This document shows positions 11,521-25,200 of a stretch of DNA of 64,000 bases, in pieces. The notes beneath the pieces are model-generated. The model was not told the origin of the DNA. It searched no databases and saw nothing but the letters and a program-made list of their open reading frames with translations. The DNA is from Amia ocellicauda (taxonomy: Eukaryota > Chordata > Actinopteri > Amiiformes > Amiidae), in assembly GCF_036373705.1 (NCBI RefSeq), contig NC_089864.1, positions 4,121,001-4,185,000 on the forward strand, given 5' to 3'. The translations under genes and the position numbers were made by a program. Position 1 is the first letter of the stretch. Every line of letters begins with the position of its first letter.

Positions 11521-13335
11521 TGCCCAATAAGCACATGACTGATGCAGGCCGTTAAGGTAGTGAGCCCTGAATGACCGTGTCCTACAGAACTGTATTGCAA
11601 AGCCAGAGAAAAGGGAACAAAGCACTACAATGAGTGGCAAAATCCATAATGGCAATACTAATTCTGTGTATTATTTACACATAAATAAGCAGTGTGTGGG
11701 GGGGGGTATTAGTAAAAATGGTAGTCCCCACACTGTACCTGTAGGACTTCGGCTGATTCCTTTTAAAACACTTGTGTGTGACATAGCTTTGGGGGTGGAG
11801 GGGTATTCACTGCCAACCAACCAGCTCCCAGGGACAACAGAATAATGGGAAAAAAAAAATCACTCAAATTGCTTCTCTTGGGAAAACAAAACGTGACCGA
11901 TTATGGTGTTCATACAATGTGTGAATTGTTCCTGCACGATCCAAGATGGAGCCCAATCTATATTCTCTCCTAAAATTGAAACCCTTGTATTTAAAAACTA
12001 TTTTTGCAGTCCACTCCAACTTTCACGGATATCATCCCTGAAACCATTATAATTTGGAAAAAGTGTTATTCGTGCAAATGCTATCTTTGTCTCAAATGTT
12101 TTAGGAAAACCAATTTAAAACCAACCAGTATCATCCCTACGGAAATGGATTTCAAATTGCTTAAAATTCCAGCTTCAAAAGAAGTCCATGTGTTTGTTTG
12201 GTTTTCTGCATTGTAGCCCTGAGCCTTTTGTTAGAGTCATGTGTGTCTCTCTCTCTCTCCACCCCAGATCCCATGTTCCTGTGAAGACTCAATCTCTCTG
12301 CCTCTGCCTTTTGATTAATCAAACCTCTAAGGGATGAAAATGCTTCACCTATCTGTGATCTAACGTGACCTTTTTCCCCACTACTGTTCAGTCTGTCCAT
12401 ACTCCTTTATAAGTGTACTGCTGAATTTGACTATTGACCCTGAGACTTTTTTTCTCCCCTCAACATGTAAATATTTCTGTGTAATGTGTGTCTAAGCAGC
12501 AGAATCAGAATCCAAAAAACTCTCTCATTAAGACTATTAAAATTTCAATTCAGCTATTAAATGCGCGCACGTGTATTTGTACAAGCTGAATATTTAGCAG
12601 TGAAATGGTCGGGTTCATGCGGGTTCATGCGGGTTGGGCCACTGATGTCTCTGCGGATTCTCCACACAACGTGAAGACCCAATGGAGCAGATCCTTCAAC
12701 ACTGTGTGCAGAGACCTGCAGTCAAAAGCTGCACAATCACTGGATCCATACATGCAGCACTGAAACAAATCACAGGATCCACCTGCTACGTGCACAGTAA
12801 CACGTTTAATATCATGTTCATATTAATGTCACCTGCAGAGCACTTTAATTCAGCTGCTCAGATAACAGCGCCAGACTGATGGAGATCACAGCCTTCAGCA
12901 AGAGGCAAGTGGAGGGGCATCGTATTCATTAAGAGCCTGTGATGTCCCAGTTTATGTTTAGGTCAGAAACACACACACACACACCAGGGTAAACTGTAGA
13001 AAACTGACTACAGTTATGAAGATCGATAATACACTGTCTTCAATTCAATAAACATGTGAACAACAGATAATGATTAAAATATTTAAAATGAACGCAGTTT
13101 GCATTACGGCCGCATGGTGACGCAGTAAATAACCACTAACAGATGCACTTTGCTATTGTCAATATGTCGTGTCCATAACACCTATAACAAACACAGAGTG
13201 CCTTCAAAACAACACGCGTCCACACTTTCAGTTCCAACCCTCCTGTCGTCATTCAACGTCACTTTACCTGTCAGTCCAGTCACTTTACCAGCCGCTTTAT
13301 CTGCGCTGATGCTGCAACGTCCCGTCAACGACTTG

Positions 13336-13480
13336 CTTTCACTTTCACTGCTTTCGCGCTTTTTTAAACTCTTTCTAACGGCATTGAGGAGAATGAATGG
13401 GAAATTACGTGAATGTCTCAAAACTGAAAAGATTAATGATCCTTTTCAATTGGAAGAATTAAAATCCGTTTAACTTTTCG
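13336..13480 (+). promoter_or_regulatory. Putative ISRE-type promoter and first exon of G4
   Basis: ISRE core 13337-13346; donor after 13480. This unit has the TTCGCG variant, like the G2 unit. Confidence 0.5.
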
Positions 13481-13936
13481 GTGAGTACTGACCATATTTC
13501 TTTTTAAACTAGCAGTTAAGAGGAAATGATATGAATGGTTTGTTGAGTTCATATATAGTTGCTTAATGATACATATAGTACAGTCATTCCTGCTATAACG
13601 CTGACATTTTTATAATGCAAAAACAAAAGAAACCTGCAAGCACTGCTGCAGTCAGACACTAATGCCCCGTTTCCAGCGGCGGAGCGTCCGGTTAATAAGG
13701 ATAATAATGATCGTAGCAGCCGATGGTATTAATATTGTATGAACGGCGGCCATACATGGTCAATGATTTGCCATCTGTATGCATACTCAACCACTTCTGT
13801 GACTGGTGTGTCTTTGCTGTCACTAAGGAAGGGGTCACTATTCCGATACAGCCACTTTCTTGATGTAATATAAATCAACTATCCACATAACTTGTTCTAG
13901 TGTATGATTATAAACCTCTATTTTATCACTTTGCAG

Positions 13937-14011
13937 AGGATGTGCTTGGAGGCAGACCAAGCAACTTTTCCCCCTAAAGGGAATCCATCGCCATAATCTG
14001 GAAGCCCTCAG
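13937..14011 (+). other. Candidate extra 5' exon present only in the G4 unit
   Basis: A 12-base segment at 13931-13942 supplies TTTGCAG ahead of this stretch. A donor (CAG|GTAGAA) follows at 14012. The other four units lack the 12 bases, which lie between two TGC repeats, so they probably lost this acceptor by slippage. Whether the exon is used is unknown. Confidence 0.3.
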
Positions 14012-15241
14012 GTAGAAGAATCAGGTAGGGTAACAGGACAGTATGAGAAAGTTAATACTGATGGCAGTGATTATGAATCTGTATTATACTGCACAAATTA
14101 ATTTGTGGGACAGTTCATGAAGCTGCCTTTACAAAGTTAGGTTTAGCTCACATTCTCAAAATTGCCAATACAGTAAACGTTGTGTGAGTTTGTTAAATCT
14201 AAACTATGTTTATTGCATATGAATTGATCATTCAATTGTGCTTTTTTGGGTGAGCAGCATCATTGCCAGGTTAATCTTGTATTGTCCACAGTACAGTATA
14301 GTGATGTTTTACAATTAAAAGAAAAAAAATATGAAGCAAAATATTTAAGTTAAATGCATACATTAACAACAAACTACATAATCTACAGTAGTGAAACAGT
14401 CTGGTGGTGGTGTGCTAACTATTTCTCACATGAGAGACTGAGAATATCTGGTGGCCACTAAGAGGTTAGTGTTCTCGGGAATGATTGCTTACCAAATAAT
14501 GATTAGTTGCATGTTTAAAGACAAATACATGGGCATGATGAATTTACACATCAATAATATGAGGAAGAAGAGAAATAAATGATAGAGGACAGGTTTAAAA
14601 GTATTAAGTTGTGTGTAGTGTTTATTGGTTTGGCCTGAATCCTGTTTTAGCATATATACTACAGAATTGCTTCTAATTACTGATATTATGGGGGGAATGA
14701 AACGGGCAAAGTTTCTGTTGTCATTCCTTTTTATGTTTCATTCTTTGTTCCTCTAATAAATATGTTTGATCACACAAAAAAGTTGTTGATTATTCAGGTG
14801 AGAGAGAGAGACACACTAGCAGTAAAAGTTTGGGCATTTTTGGTAATTGACACGCTTTGTGCCGCAAGCTAGTGATCATAGTACAAATAAATGTAATGAA
14901 AAATCCATATCACTTTAGTGGCAGTTTCAGATACATTTACTAGTGACTGTGATGAATACAAGAAAAGGCCCACAAAATAAAAGTTTCCCACACAGACACA
15001 CACAATTGCTTCCTAGGACAATTAACCACCCTGTCCCCTCCTCCAGTGAAATCCTTAGTGTGGCCCCTGATCCTGCCATTTCATAATCTCTCTCCTGGCA
15101 TGTTCTTGTGTACAGAATCCATTGTTTTCTAACTGCATTATCAAATAATAGTAATACAAGTATGAATAGTTCTAATAATAACCATATCAATAATAGTAAT
15201 AATAATACTACTGAAATTGTCTTCACTGCAGGACTCTCAGC

Positions 15242-16909
15242 ATGCTGATCTGCTGGATTGTTCTGGCTGTGACTGTCACTGCAGGTAGGAGATCAGGATT
15301 CTTGGTTTCTTTCTTTTGCATTAATAAGCACATGACCAGTGGTGCTGCTGTGTCTCAGTCTGTCTCTGCACTGTGTCTCTCAGTCTCCTCAGATCCTGTC
15401 TCAGTGTCAGTGAGAGTCGGGGACTCTGTCACTCTGCCCTGTGATGGATCAGCTTGCAGAGGGACTCCTGAAGAGCAGCTCTACATTAAGTGGGAGACAG
15501 TGGATCAGGATGTCTATGTGTTCAGGAGAGGCACAGTCCACCCCGGCCCTGGGTTTGAGAACAGAGCTGAGGTTCCCCTGGAGAGGATCAGACAGGGGGA
15601 CTTCTCTCTGACCCTCCAGCACACACTGCTCTCTGATGGAGAGATATACGAGTGTTTCTGTGAGGGAGAGAGAAAACGGGATGCTTTTCTTGGAGATGTT
15701 CGGCTCACCATCACAGGTAAGAGTGTGAATGTCTTTATGATTGAATGTCTGCTCTGTGGTTTCTGTGTGACTTTAACTGCTAACATTCTGCCCAAATAAT
15801 GGCAACTTCAGGTTGTTTCTGTTTTAATGACCCAAGTCTCTCAAACTCTTCCCCATTCAGTCAGTCAGAGATTCACTGGGCAGCAGTCACTTTATCCTGG
15901 TTTCTTATGTACAACATGTCCTCTCCGCAGGCTGTAAGGAGAGCGCCTCTCTCTCCTATGGGCAGCCCCTGAGCCTCCGTCTGTACAGCAGGGCAGCTGT
16001 GACAGTGCGGTTTAACCCTGCGGGCACTGGAGCCTCTCTCCCAGTGTGTGCTGTAGAGGGCGGCACCGTGACCCCTGACCCTGCCTATGTGCCTCGAGTC
16101 TCAGGGCAGGAGCAGGAGGTCACACTGTCTGCACTGACCTTCACTGACCAGGGCACCTACACAGTGCTGGACTCCCAGAGCAGGACCATCAGCACTGTGA
16201 ACGTCACTGTGACAGGTAGGACAGGGGCTGGGCTCTACTGGAGATCAGGGCTGTGATGAGAGACAGGACTCGGGCTGATGTTCTCCTGTTTCATCCTCTC
16301 AGCTCAGAGAGACGCCCTCACCCTGCCGTCTGGAGCCTCGCTGTCTCTCCCGCTCTACTCTCCTGGGCCGGTGGAGTTGCTGTTTGCTGCTGCAGGAGAG
16401 GGAGCCTGTGTCTCAGTGTGCGCTGTGGAGAGGGGCACAGCGAGCCGCCCTGGCCCCGGGTACGAGCACAGAGTGTCAGTGCAGAACGGTTCTCTGACCC
16501 TGCGCTCACTCACAGCAGCTGACCAGGGAAACTACACACTGAGGGAGTCAGGGAACAACTGCACTGTCAGCAACGTCTCTGTGTCTGTGTGTGACACTGT
16601 GAGAGGTAAGAGCCTGTTATGTGATAGTGAGTCCTAGAGTCCACAGATCACTGAAGAGCTGAAGCACAGCCGTGGCTGCTGCTCACTGACCCCTGAGGCT
16701 TTTTATCTCCCTTGTTGAAGCTGATTGTATTTAACCCCCTTGAATTTACCTACCCTTGTCTTGCAGGGTCGGGGGTTCTCAGGAGGTCCAGGGTGGGTGC
16801 AGTGGTGGCAGTGCTGCTGCTTGTCACTGGGATTGCAGTGATCATTGGGCACGGACTGTGTTTCAGGGGAAGAGTGAGAGAGAGACGGACAGAATCTCAA
16901 CAGGTCTGA
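15242..16909 (+). CDS. G4: IgSF receptor, array copy 3
   Basis: Exons: 15242-15284, 15384-15716, 15931-16215, 16303-16605, 16767-16909; 368 residues, same protein as G2. This gene lies on the one unit that is 12 bases longer (13931-13942). The extra bases supply a TTTGCAG acceptor about 1.3 kb upstream of the start, so G4 may splice an additional 5' exon that its neighbours cannot. Coding exons show no breaks. Confidence 0.83.
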
Positions 16910-19900
16910 TGCCCAATAAGCACATGACTGATGCAGGCCGTTAAGGTAGTGAGCCCTGAATGACCGTGTCCTACAGAACTGTATTGCAAAGCCAGAGAAA
17001 AGGGAACAAAGCACTACAATGAGTGGCAAAATCCATAATGGCAATACTAATTCTGTGTATTATTTACACATAAATAAGCAGTGTGTGGGGGGGGGTATTA
17101 GTAAAAATGGTAGTCCCCACACTGTACCTGTAGGACTTCGGCTGATTCCTTTTAAAACACTTGTGTGTGACATAGCTTTGGGGGTGGAGGGGTATTCACT
17201 GCCAACCAACCAGCTCCCAGGGACAACAGAATAATGGGAAAAAAAAAATCACTCAAATTGCTTCTCTTGGGAAAACAAAACGTGACCGATTATGGTGTTC
17301 ATACAATGTGTGAATTGTTCCTGCACGATCCAAGATGGAGCCCAATCTATATTCTCTCCTAAAATTGAAACCCTTGTATTTAAAAACTATTTTTGCAGTC
17401 CACTCCAACTTTCACGGATATCATCCCTGAAACCATTATAATTTGGAAAAAGTGTTATTCGTGCAAATGCTATCTTTGTCTCAAATGTTTTAGGAAAACC
17501 AATTTAAAACCAACCAGTATCATCCCTACGGAAATGGATTTCAAATTGCTTAAAATTCCAGCTTCAAAAGAAGTCCATGTGTTTGTTTGGTTTTCTGCAT
17601 TGTAGCCCTGAGCCTTTTGTTAGAGTCATGTGTGTCTCTCTCTCTCTCCACCCCAGATCCCATGTTCCTGTGAAGACTCAATCTCTCTGCCTCTGCCTTT
17701 TGATTAATCAAACCTCTAAGGGATGAAAATGCTTCACCTATCTGTGCTCTAACGTGACCTTTTTCCCCACTACTGTTCAGTCTGTCCATACTCCTTTATA
17801 AGTGTACTGCTGAATTTGACTATTGACCCTGAGACTTTTTTTCTCCCCTCAACATGTAAATATTTCTGTGTAATGTGTGTCTAAGCAGCAGAATCAGAAT
17901 CCAAAAAACTCTCTCATTAAGACTATTAAAATTTCAATTCAGCTATTAAATGCGCGCACGTGTATTTGTACAAGCTGAATATTTAGCAGTGAAATGGTCG
18001 GGTTCATGCGGGTTCATGCGGGTTGGGCCACTGATGTCTCTGCGGATTCTCCACACAACGTGAAGACCCAATGGAGCAGATCCTTCAACACTGTGTGCAG
18101 AGACCTGCAGTCAAAAGCTGCACAATCACTGGATCCATACATGCAGCACTGAAACAAATCACAGGATCCACCTGCTACGTGCACAGTAACACGTTTAATA
18201 TCATGTTCATATTAATGTCACCTGCAGAGCACTTTAATTCAGCTGCTCAGATAACAGCGCCAGACTGATGGAGATCACAGCCTTCAGCAAGAGGCAAGTG
18301 GAGGGGCATCGTATTCATTAAGAGCCTGTGATGTCCCAGTTTATGTTTAGGTCAGAAACACACACACACACACCAGGGTAAACTGTAGAAAACTCACTAC
18401 AGTTATGAAGATCGATAATACACTGTCTTCAATTCAATAAACATGTGAACAACAGATAATGATTGAAATATTTAAAATGAACGCAGTTTGCATTACGGCC
18501 GCATGGTGACGCAGTAAATAACCACTAACAGATGCACTTTGCTTTTGTCAATATGTCGTGTCCATAACACCTATAACAAACACAGAGTGCCTTCAAAACA
18601 ACACGCGTCCACACTTTCAGTTCCAACCCTCCTGTCGTCATTCAACGTCACTTTACCTGTCAGTCCAGTCACTTTACCAGCCGCTTTATCTGCGCTGATG
18701 CTGCAACGTCCCGTCAACGACTTGCTTTCACTTTCACTGCTGGCGCGCTTTTTTAAACTCTTTCTAACTGCATTGAGGAGAATGAATGGGAAATTACGTG
18801 AATGTCTCAAAACTGAAAAGATTAATGATCCTTTTCAATTGGAAGAATTAAAATCCGTTTAACTTTTCGGTGAGTACTGACCATATTTCTTTTTAAACTA
18901 GCAGTTAAGAGGAAATGATATGAATGGTTTGTTGAGTTCATATATAGTTGCTTAATGATACATATAGTACAGTCATTCCTGCTATAACGCTGACATTTTT
19001 ATAATGCAAAAACAAAAGAAACCTGCAAGCACTGCTGCAGTCAGACACTAATGCCCCGTTTCCAGCGGCGGAGCGTCCGGTTAATAAGGATAATAATGAT
19101 CGTAGCAGCCGATGGTATTAATATTGTATGAACGGCGGCCATACATGGTCAATGATTTGCCATCTGTATGCATACTCAACCACTTCTGTGACTGGTGTGT
19201 CTTTGCTGTCACTAAGGAAGGGGTCACTATTCCGATACAGCCACTTTCTTGATGTAATATAAATCAACTATCCACATAACTTGTTCTAGTGTATGATTAT
19301 AAACCTCTATTTTATCACTTGCTTGGAGGCAGACCAAGCAACTTTTCCCCCTAAAGGGAATCCATCGCCATAATCTGGAAGCCCTCAGGTAGAAGAATCA
19401 GGTAGGGTAACAGGACAGTATGAGAAAGTTAATACTGATGGCAGTGATTATGAATCTGTATTATACTGCACAAATTAATTTGTGGGACAGTTCATGAAGC
19501 TGCCTTTACAAAGTTAGGTTTAGCTCACATTCTCAAAATTGCCAATACAGTAAACGTTGTGTGAGTTTGTTAAATCTAAACTATGTTTATTGCATATGAA
19601 TTGATCATTCAATTGTGCTTTTTTGGGTGAGCAGCATCATTGCCAGGTTAATCTTGTATTGTCCACAGTACAGTATAGTGATGTTTTACAATTAAAAGAA
19701 AAAAAATATGAAGCAAAATATTTAAGTTAAATGCATACATTAACAACAAACTACATAATCTACAGTAGTGAAACAGTCTGGTGGTGGTGTGCTAACTATT
19801 TCTCACATGAGAGACTGAGAATATCTGGTGGCCACTAAGAGGTTAGTGTTCTCGGGAATGATTGCTTACCAAATAATGATTAGTTGCATGTTTAAAGACA

Positions 19901-20618
19901 AATACATGGGCATGATGAATTTACACATCAATAATATGAGGAAGAAGAGAAATAAATGATAGAGGACAGGTTTAAAAGTATTAAGTTGTGTGTAGTGTTT
20001 ATTGGTTTGGCCTGAATCCTGTTTTAGCATATATACTACAGAATTGCTTCTAATTACTGATATTATGGGGGGAATGAAACGGGCAAAGTTTCTGTTGTCA
20101 TTCCTTTTTATGTTTCATTCTTTGTTCCTCTAATAAATATGTTTGATCACACAAAAAAGTTGTTGATTATTCAGGTGAGAGAGAGAGACACACTAGCAGT
20201 AAAAGTTTGGGCATTTTTGGTAATTGACACGCTTTGTGCCGCAAGCTAGTGATCATAGTACAAATAAATGTAATGAAAAATCCATATCACTTTAGTGGCA
20301 GTTTCAGATACATTTACTAGTGACTGTGATGAATACAAGAAAAGGCCCACAAAATAAAAGTTTCCCACACAGACACACACAATTGCTTCCTAGGACAATT
20401 AACCACCCTGTCCCCTCCTCCAGTGAAATCCTTAGTGTGGCCCCTGATCCTGCCATTTCATAATCTCTCTCCTGGCATGTTCTTGTGTACAGAATCCATT
20501 GTTTTCTAACTGCATTATCAAATAATAGTAATACAAGTATGAATAGTTCTAATAATAACCATATCAATAATAGTAATAATAATACTACTGAAATTGTCTT
20601 CACTGCAGGACTCTCAGC
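16910..20618. other. Spacer between G4 and G5
   Basis: Same layout as the preceding spacers; lacks the 12-base segment. No extra feature. Confidence 0.7.
18725..18869 (+). promoter_or_regulatory. Putative ISRE-type promoter and first exon of G5
   Basis: ISRE core 18726-18735; donor after 18869. GGCGCG variant; one further change (CTAACTGC for CTAACGGC) lies in the candidate exon. Confidence 0.5.
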
Positions 20619-22286
20619 ATGCTGATCTGCTGGATTGTTCTGGCTGTGACTGTCACTGCAGGTAGGAGATCAGGATTCTTGGTTTCTTTCTTTTGCATTA
20701 ATAAGCACATGACCAGTGGTGCTGCTGTGTCTCAGTCTGTCTCTGCACTGTGTCTCTCAGTCTCCTCAGATCCTGTCTCAGTGTCAGTGAGAGTCGGGGA
20801 CTCTGTCACTCTGCCCTGTGATGGATCAGCTTGCAGAGGGACTCCTGAAGAGCAGCTCTACATTAAGTGGGAGACAGTGGATCAGGATGTCTATGTGTTC
20901 AGGAGAGGCACAGTCCACCCCGGCCCTGGGTTTGAGAACAGAGCTGAGGTTCCCCTGGAGAGGATCAGACAGGGGGACTTCTCTCTGACCCTCCAGCACA
21001 CACTGCTCTCTGATGGAGAGATATACGAGTGTTTCTGTGAGGGAGAGAGAAAACGGGATGCTTTTCTTGGAGATGTTCGGCTCACCATCACAGGTAAGAG
21101 TGTGAATGTCTTTATGATTGAATGTCTGCTCTGTGGTTTCTGTGTGACTTTAACTGCTAACATTCTGCCCAAATAATGGCAACTTCAGGTTGTTTCTGTT
21201 TTAATGACCCAAGTCTCTCAAACTCTTCCCCATTCAGTCAGTCAGAGATTCACTGGGCAGCAGTCACTTTATCCTGGTTTCTTATGTACAACATGTCCTC
21301 TCCGCAGGCTGTAAGGAGAGCGCCTCTCTCTCCTATGGGCAGCCCCTGAGCCTCCGTCTGTACAGCAGGGCAGCTGTGACAGTGCGGTTTAACCCTGCGG
21401 GCACTGGAGCCTCTCTCCCAGTGTGTGCTGTAGAGGGCGGCACCGTGACCCCTGACCCTGCCTATGTGCCTCGAGTCTCAGGGCAGGAGCAGGAGGTCAC
21501 ACTGTCTGCACTGACCTTCACTGACCAGGGCACCTACACAGTGCTGGACTCCCAGAGCAGGACCATCAGCACTGTGAACGTCACTGTGACAGGTAGGACA
21601 GGGGCTGGGCTCTACTGGAGATCAGGGCTGTGATGAGAGACAGGACTCGGGCTGATGTTCTCCTGTTTCATCCTCTCAGCTCAGAGAGACGCCCTCACCC
21701 TGCCGTCTGGAGCCTCGCTGTCTCTCCCGCTCTACTCTCCTGGGCCGGTGGAGTTGCTGTTTGCTGCTGCAGGAGAGGGAGCCTGTGTCTCAGTGTGCGC
21801 TGTGGAGAGGGGCACAGCGAGCCGCCCTGGCCCCGGGTACGAGCACAGAGTGTCAGTGCAGAACGGTTCTCTGACCCTGCGCTCACTCACAGCAGCTGAC
21901 CAGGGAAACTACACACTGAGGGAGTCAGGGAACAACTGCACTGTCAGCAACGTCTCTGTGTCTGTGTGTGACACTGTGAGAGGTAAGAGCCTGTTATGTG
22001 ATAGTGAGTCCTAGAGTCCACAGATCACTGAAGAGCTGAAGCACAGCCGTGGCTGCTGCTCACTGACCCCTGAGGCTTTTTATCTCCCTTGTTGAAGCTG
22101 ATTGTATTTAACCCCCTTGAATTTACCTACCCTTGTCTTGCAGGGTCGGGGGTTCTCAGGAGGTCCAGGGTGGGTGCAGTGGTGGCAGTGCTGCTGCTTG
22201 TCACTGGGATTGCAGTGATCATTGGGCACGGACTGTGTTTCAGGGGAAGAGTGAGAGAGAGACGGACAGAATCTCAACAGGTCTGA
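20619..22286 (+). CDS. G5: IgSF receptor, array copy 4
   Basis: Exons: 20619-20661, 20761-21093, 21308-21592, 21680-21982, 22144-22286; 368 residues, same protein as G2-G4. It is the last array gene with the short Arg-rich tail (FRGRVRERRTESQQV at the C-terminus). The next unit downstream carries the same promoter and first exon but leads into the chimeric G6. Upstream, its unit has GGCGCG instead of TTCGCG just after the ISRE-like motif, as do the units of G3 and G6. Confidence 0.83.
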
Positions 22287-25200
22287 TGCCCAATAAGCAC
22301 ATGACTGATGCAGGCCGTTAAGGTAGTGAGCCCTGAATGACCGTGTCCTACAGAACTGTATTGCAAAGCCAGAGAAAAGGGAACAAAGCACTACAATGAG
22401 TGGCAAAATCCATAATGGCAATACTAATTCTGTGTATTATTTACACATAAATAAGCAGTGTGTGGGGGGGGGTATTAGTAAAAATGGTAGTCCCCACACT
22501 GTACCTGTAGGACTTCGGCTGATTCCTTTTAAAACACTTGTGTGTGACATAGCTTTGGGGGTGGAGGGGTATTCACTGCCAACCAACCAGCTCCCAGGGA
22601 CAACAGAATAATGGGAAAAAAAAAATCACTCAAATTGCTTCTCTTGGGAAAACAAAACGTGACCGATTATGGTGTTCATACAATGTGTGAATTGTTCCTG
22701 CACGATCCAAGATGGAGCCCAATCTATATTCTCTCCTAAAATTGAAACCCTTGTATTTAAAAACTATTTTTGCAGTCCACTCCAACTTTCACGGATATCA
22801 TCCCTGAAACCATTATAATTTGGAAAAAGTGTTATTCGTGCAAATGCTATCTTTGTCTCAAATGTTTTAGGAAAACCAATTTAAAACCAACCAGTATCAT
22901 CCCTACGGAAATGGATTTCAAATTGCTTAAAATTCCAGCTTCAAAAGAAGTCCATGTGTTTGTTTGGTTTTCTGCATTGTAGCCCTGAGCCTTTTGTTAG
23001 AGTCATGTGTGTCTCTCTCTCTCTCCACCCCAGATCCCATGTTCCTGTGAAGACTCAATCTCTCTGCCTCTGCCTTTTGATTAATCAAACCTCTAAGGGA
23101 TGAAAATGCTTCACCTATCTGTGCTCTAACGTGACCTTTTTCCCCACTACTGTTCAGTCTGTCCATACTCCTTTATAAGTGTACTGCTGAATTTGACTAT
23201 TGACCCTGAGACTTTTTTTCTCCCCTCAACATGTAAATATTTCTGTGTAATGTGTGTCTAAGCAGCAGAATCAGAATCCAAAAAACTCTCTCATTAAGAC
23301 TATTAAAATTTCAATTCAGCTATTAAATGCGCGCACGTGTATTTGTACAAGCTGAATATTTAGCAGTGAAATGGTCGGGTTCATGCGGGTTCATGCGGGT
23401 TGGGCCACTGATGTCTCTGCGGATTCTCCACACAACGTGAAGACCCAATGGAGCAGATCCTTCAACACTGTGTGCAGAGACCTGCAGTCAAAAGCTGCAC
23501 AATCACTGGATCCATACATGCAGCACTGAAACAAATCACAGGATCCACCTGCTACGTGCACAGTAACACGTTTAATATCATGTTCATATTAATGTCACCT
23601 GCAGAGCACTTTAATTCAGCTGCTCAGATAACAGCGCCAGACTGATGGAGATCACAGCCTTCAGCAAGAGGCAAGTGGAGGGGCATCGTATTCATTAAGA
23701 GCCTGTGATGTCCCAGTTTATGTTTAGGTCAGAAACACACACACACACACCAGGGTAAACTGTAGAAAACTCACTACAGTTATGAAGATCGATAATACAC
23801 TGTCTTCAATTCAATAAACATGTGAACAACAGATAATGATTGAAATATTTAAAATGAACGCAGTTTGCATTACGGCCGCATGGTGACGCAGTAAATAACC
23901 ACTAACAGATGCACTTTGCTTTTGTCAATATGTCGTGTCCATAACACCTATAACAAACACAGAGTGCCTTCAAAACAACACGCGTCCACACTTTCAGTTC
24001 CAACCCTCCTGTCGTCATTCAACGTCACTTTACCTGTCAGTCCAGTCACTTTACCAGCCGCTTTATCTGCGCTGATGCTGCAACGTCCCGTCAACGACTT
24101 GCTTTCACTTTCACTGCTGGCGCGCTTTTTTAAACTCTTTCTAACGGCATTGAGGAGAATGAATGGGAAATTACGTGAATGTCTCAAAACTGAAAAGATT
24201 AATGATCCTTTTCAATTGGAAGAATTAAAATCCGTTTAACTTTTCGGTGAGTACTGACCATATTTCTTTTTAAACTAGCAGTTAAGAGGAAATGATATGA
24301 ATGGTTTGTTGAGTTCATATATAGTTGCTTAATGATACATATAGTACAGTCATTCCTGCTATAACGCTGACATTTTTATAATGCAAAAACAAAAGAAACC
24401 TGCAAGCACTGCTGCAGTCAGACACTAATGCCCCGTTTCCAGCGGCGGAGCGTCCGGTTAATAAGGATAATAATGATCGTAGCAGCCGATGGTATTAATA
24501 TTGTATGAACAGCGGCCATACATGGTCAATGATTTGCCATCTGTATGCATACTCAACCACTTCTGTGACTGGTGTGTCTTTGCTGTCACTAAGGAAGGGG
24601 TCACTATTCCGATACAGCCACTTTCTTGATGTAATATAAATCAACTATCCACATAACTTGTTCTAGTGTATGATTATAAACCTCTATTTTATCACTTGCT
24701 TGGAGGCAGACCAAGCAACTTTTCCCCCTAAAGGGAATCCATCGCCATAATCTGGAAGCCCTCAGGTAGAAGAATCAGGTAGGGTAACAGGACAGTATGA
24801 GAAAGTTAATACTGATGGCAGTGATTATGAATCTGTATTATACTGCACACATTAATTTGTGGGACAGTTCATGAAGCTGCCTTTACAAAGTTAGGTTTAG
24901 CTCACATTCTCAAAATTGCCAATACAGTAAACGTTGTGTGAGTTTGTTAAATCTAAACTATGTTTATTGCATATGAATTGATCATTTAATTGTGCTTTTT
25001 TGGGTGAGCAGCATCATTGCCAGGTTAATCTTGTATTGTCCACAGTACAGTATAGTGATGTTTTACAATTAAAAGAAAAAAAATATGAAGCAAAATATTT
25101 AAGTTAAATGCATACATTAACAACAAACTACATAATCTACAGTAGTGAAACAGTCTGGTGGTGGTGTGCTAACTATTTCTCACATGAGAGACTGAGAATA

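Larger units (their letters stand above)
11521..15241. other. Spacer between G3 and G4
   Basis: Same content as the G2-G3 spacer, apart from 12 additional bases at 13931-13942 and GATCTAAC for GCTCTAAC at the unit start. Confidence 0.7.
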
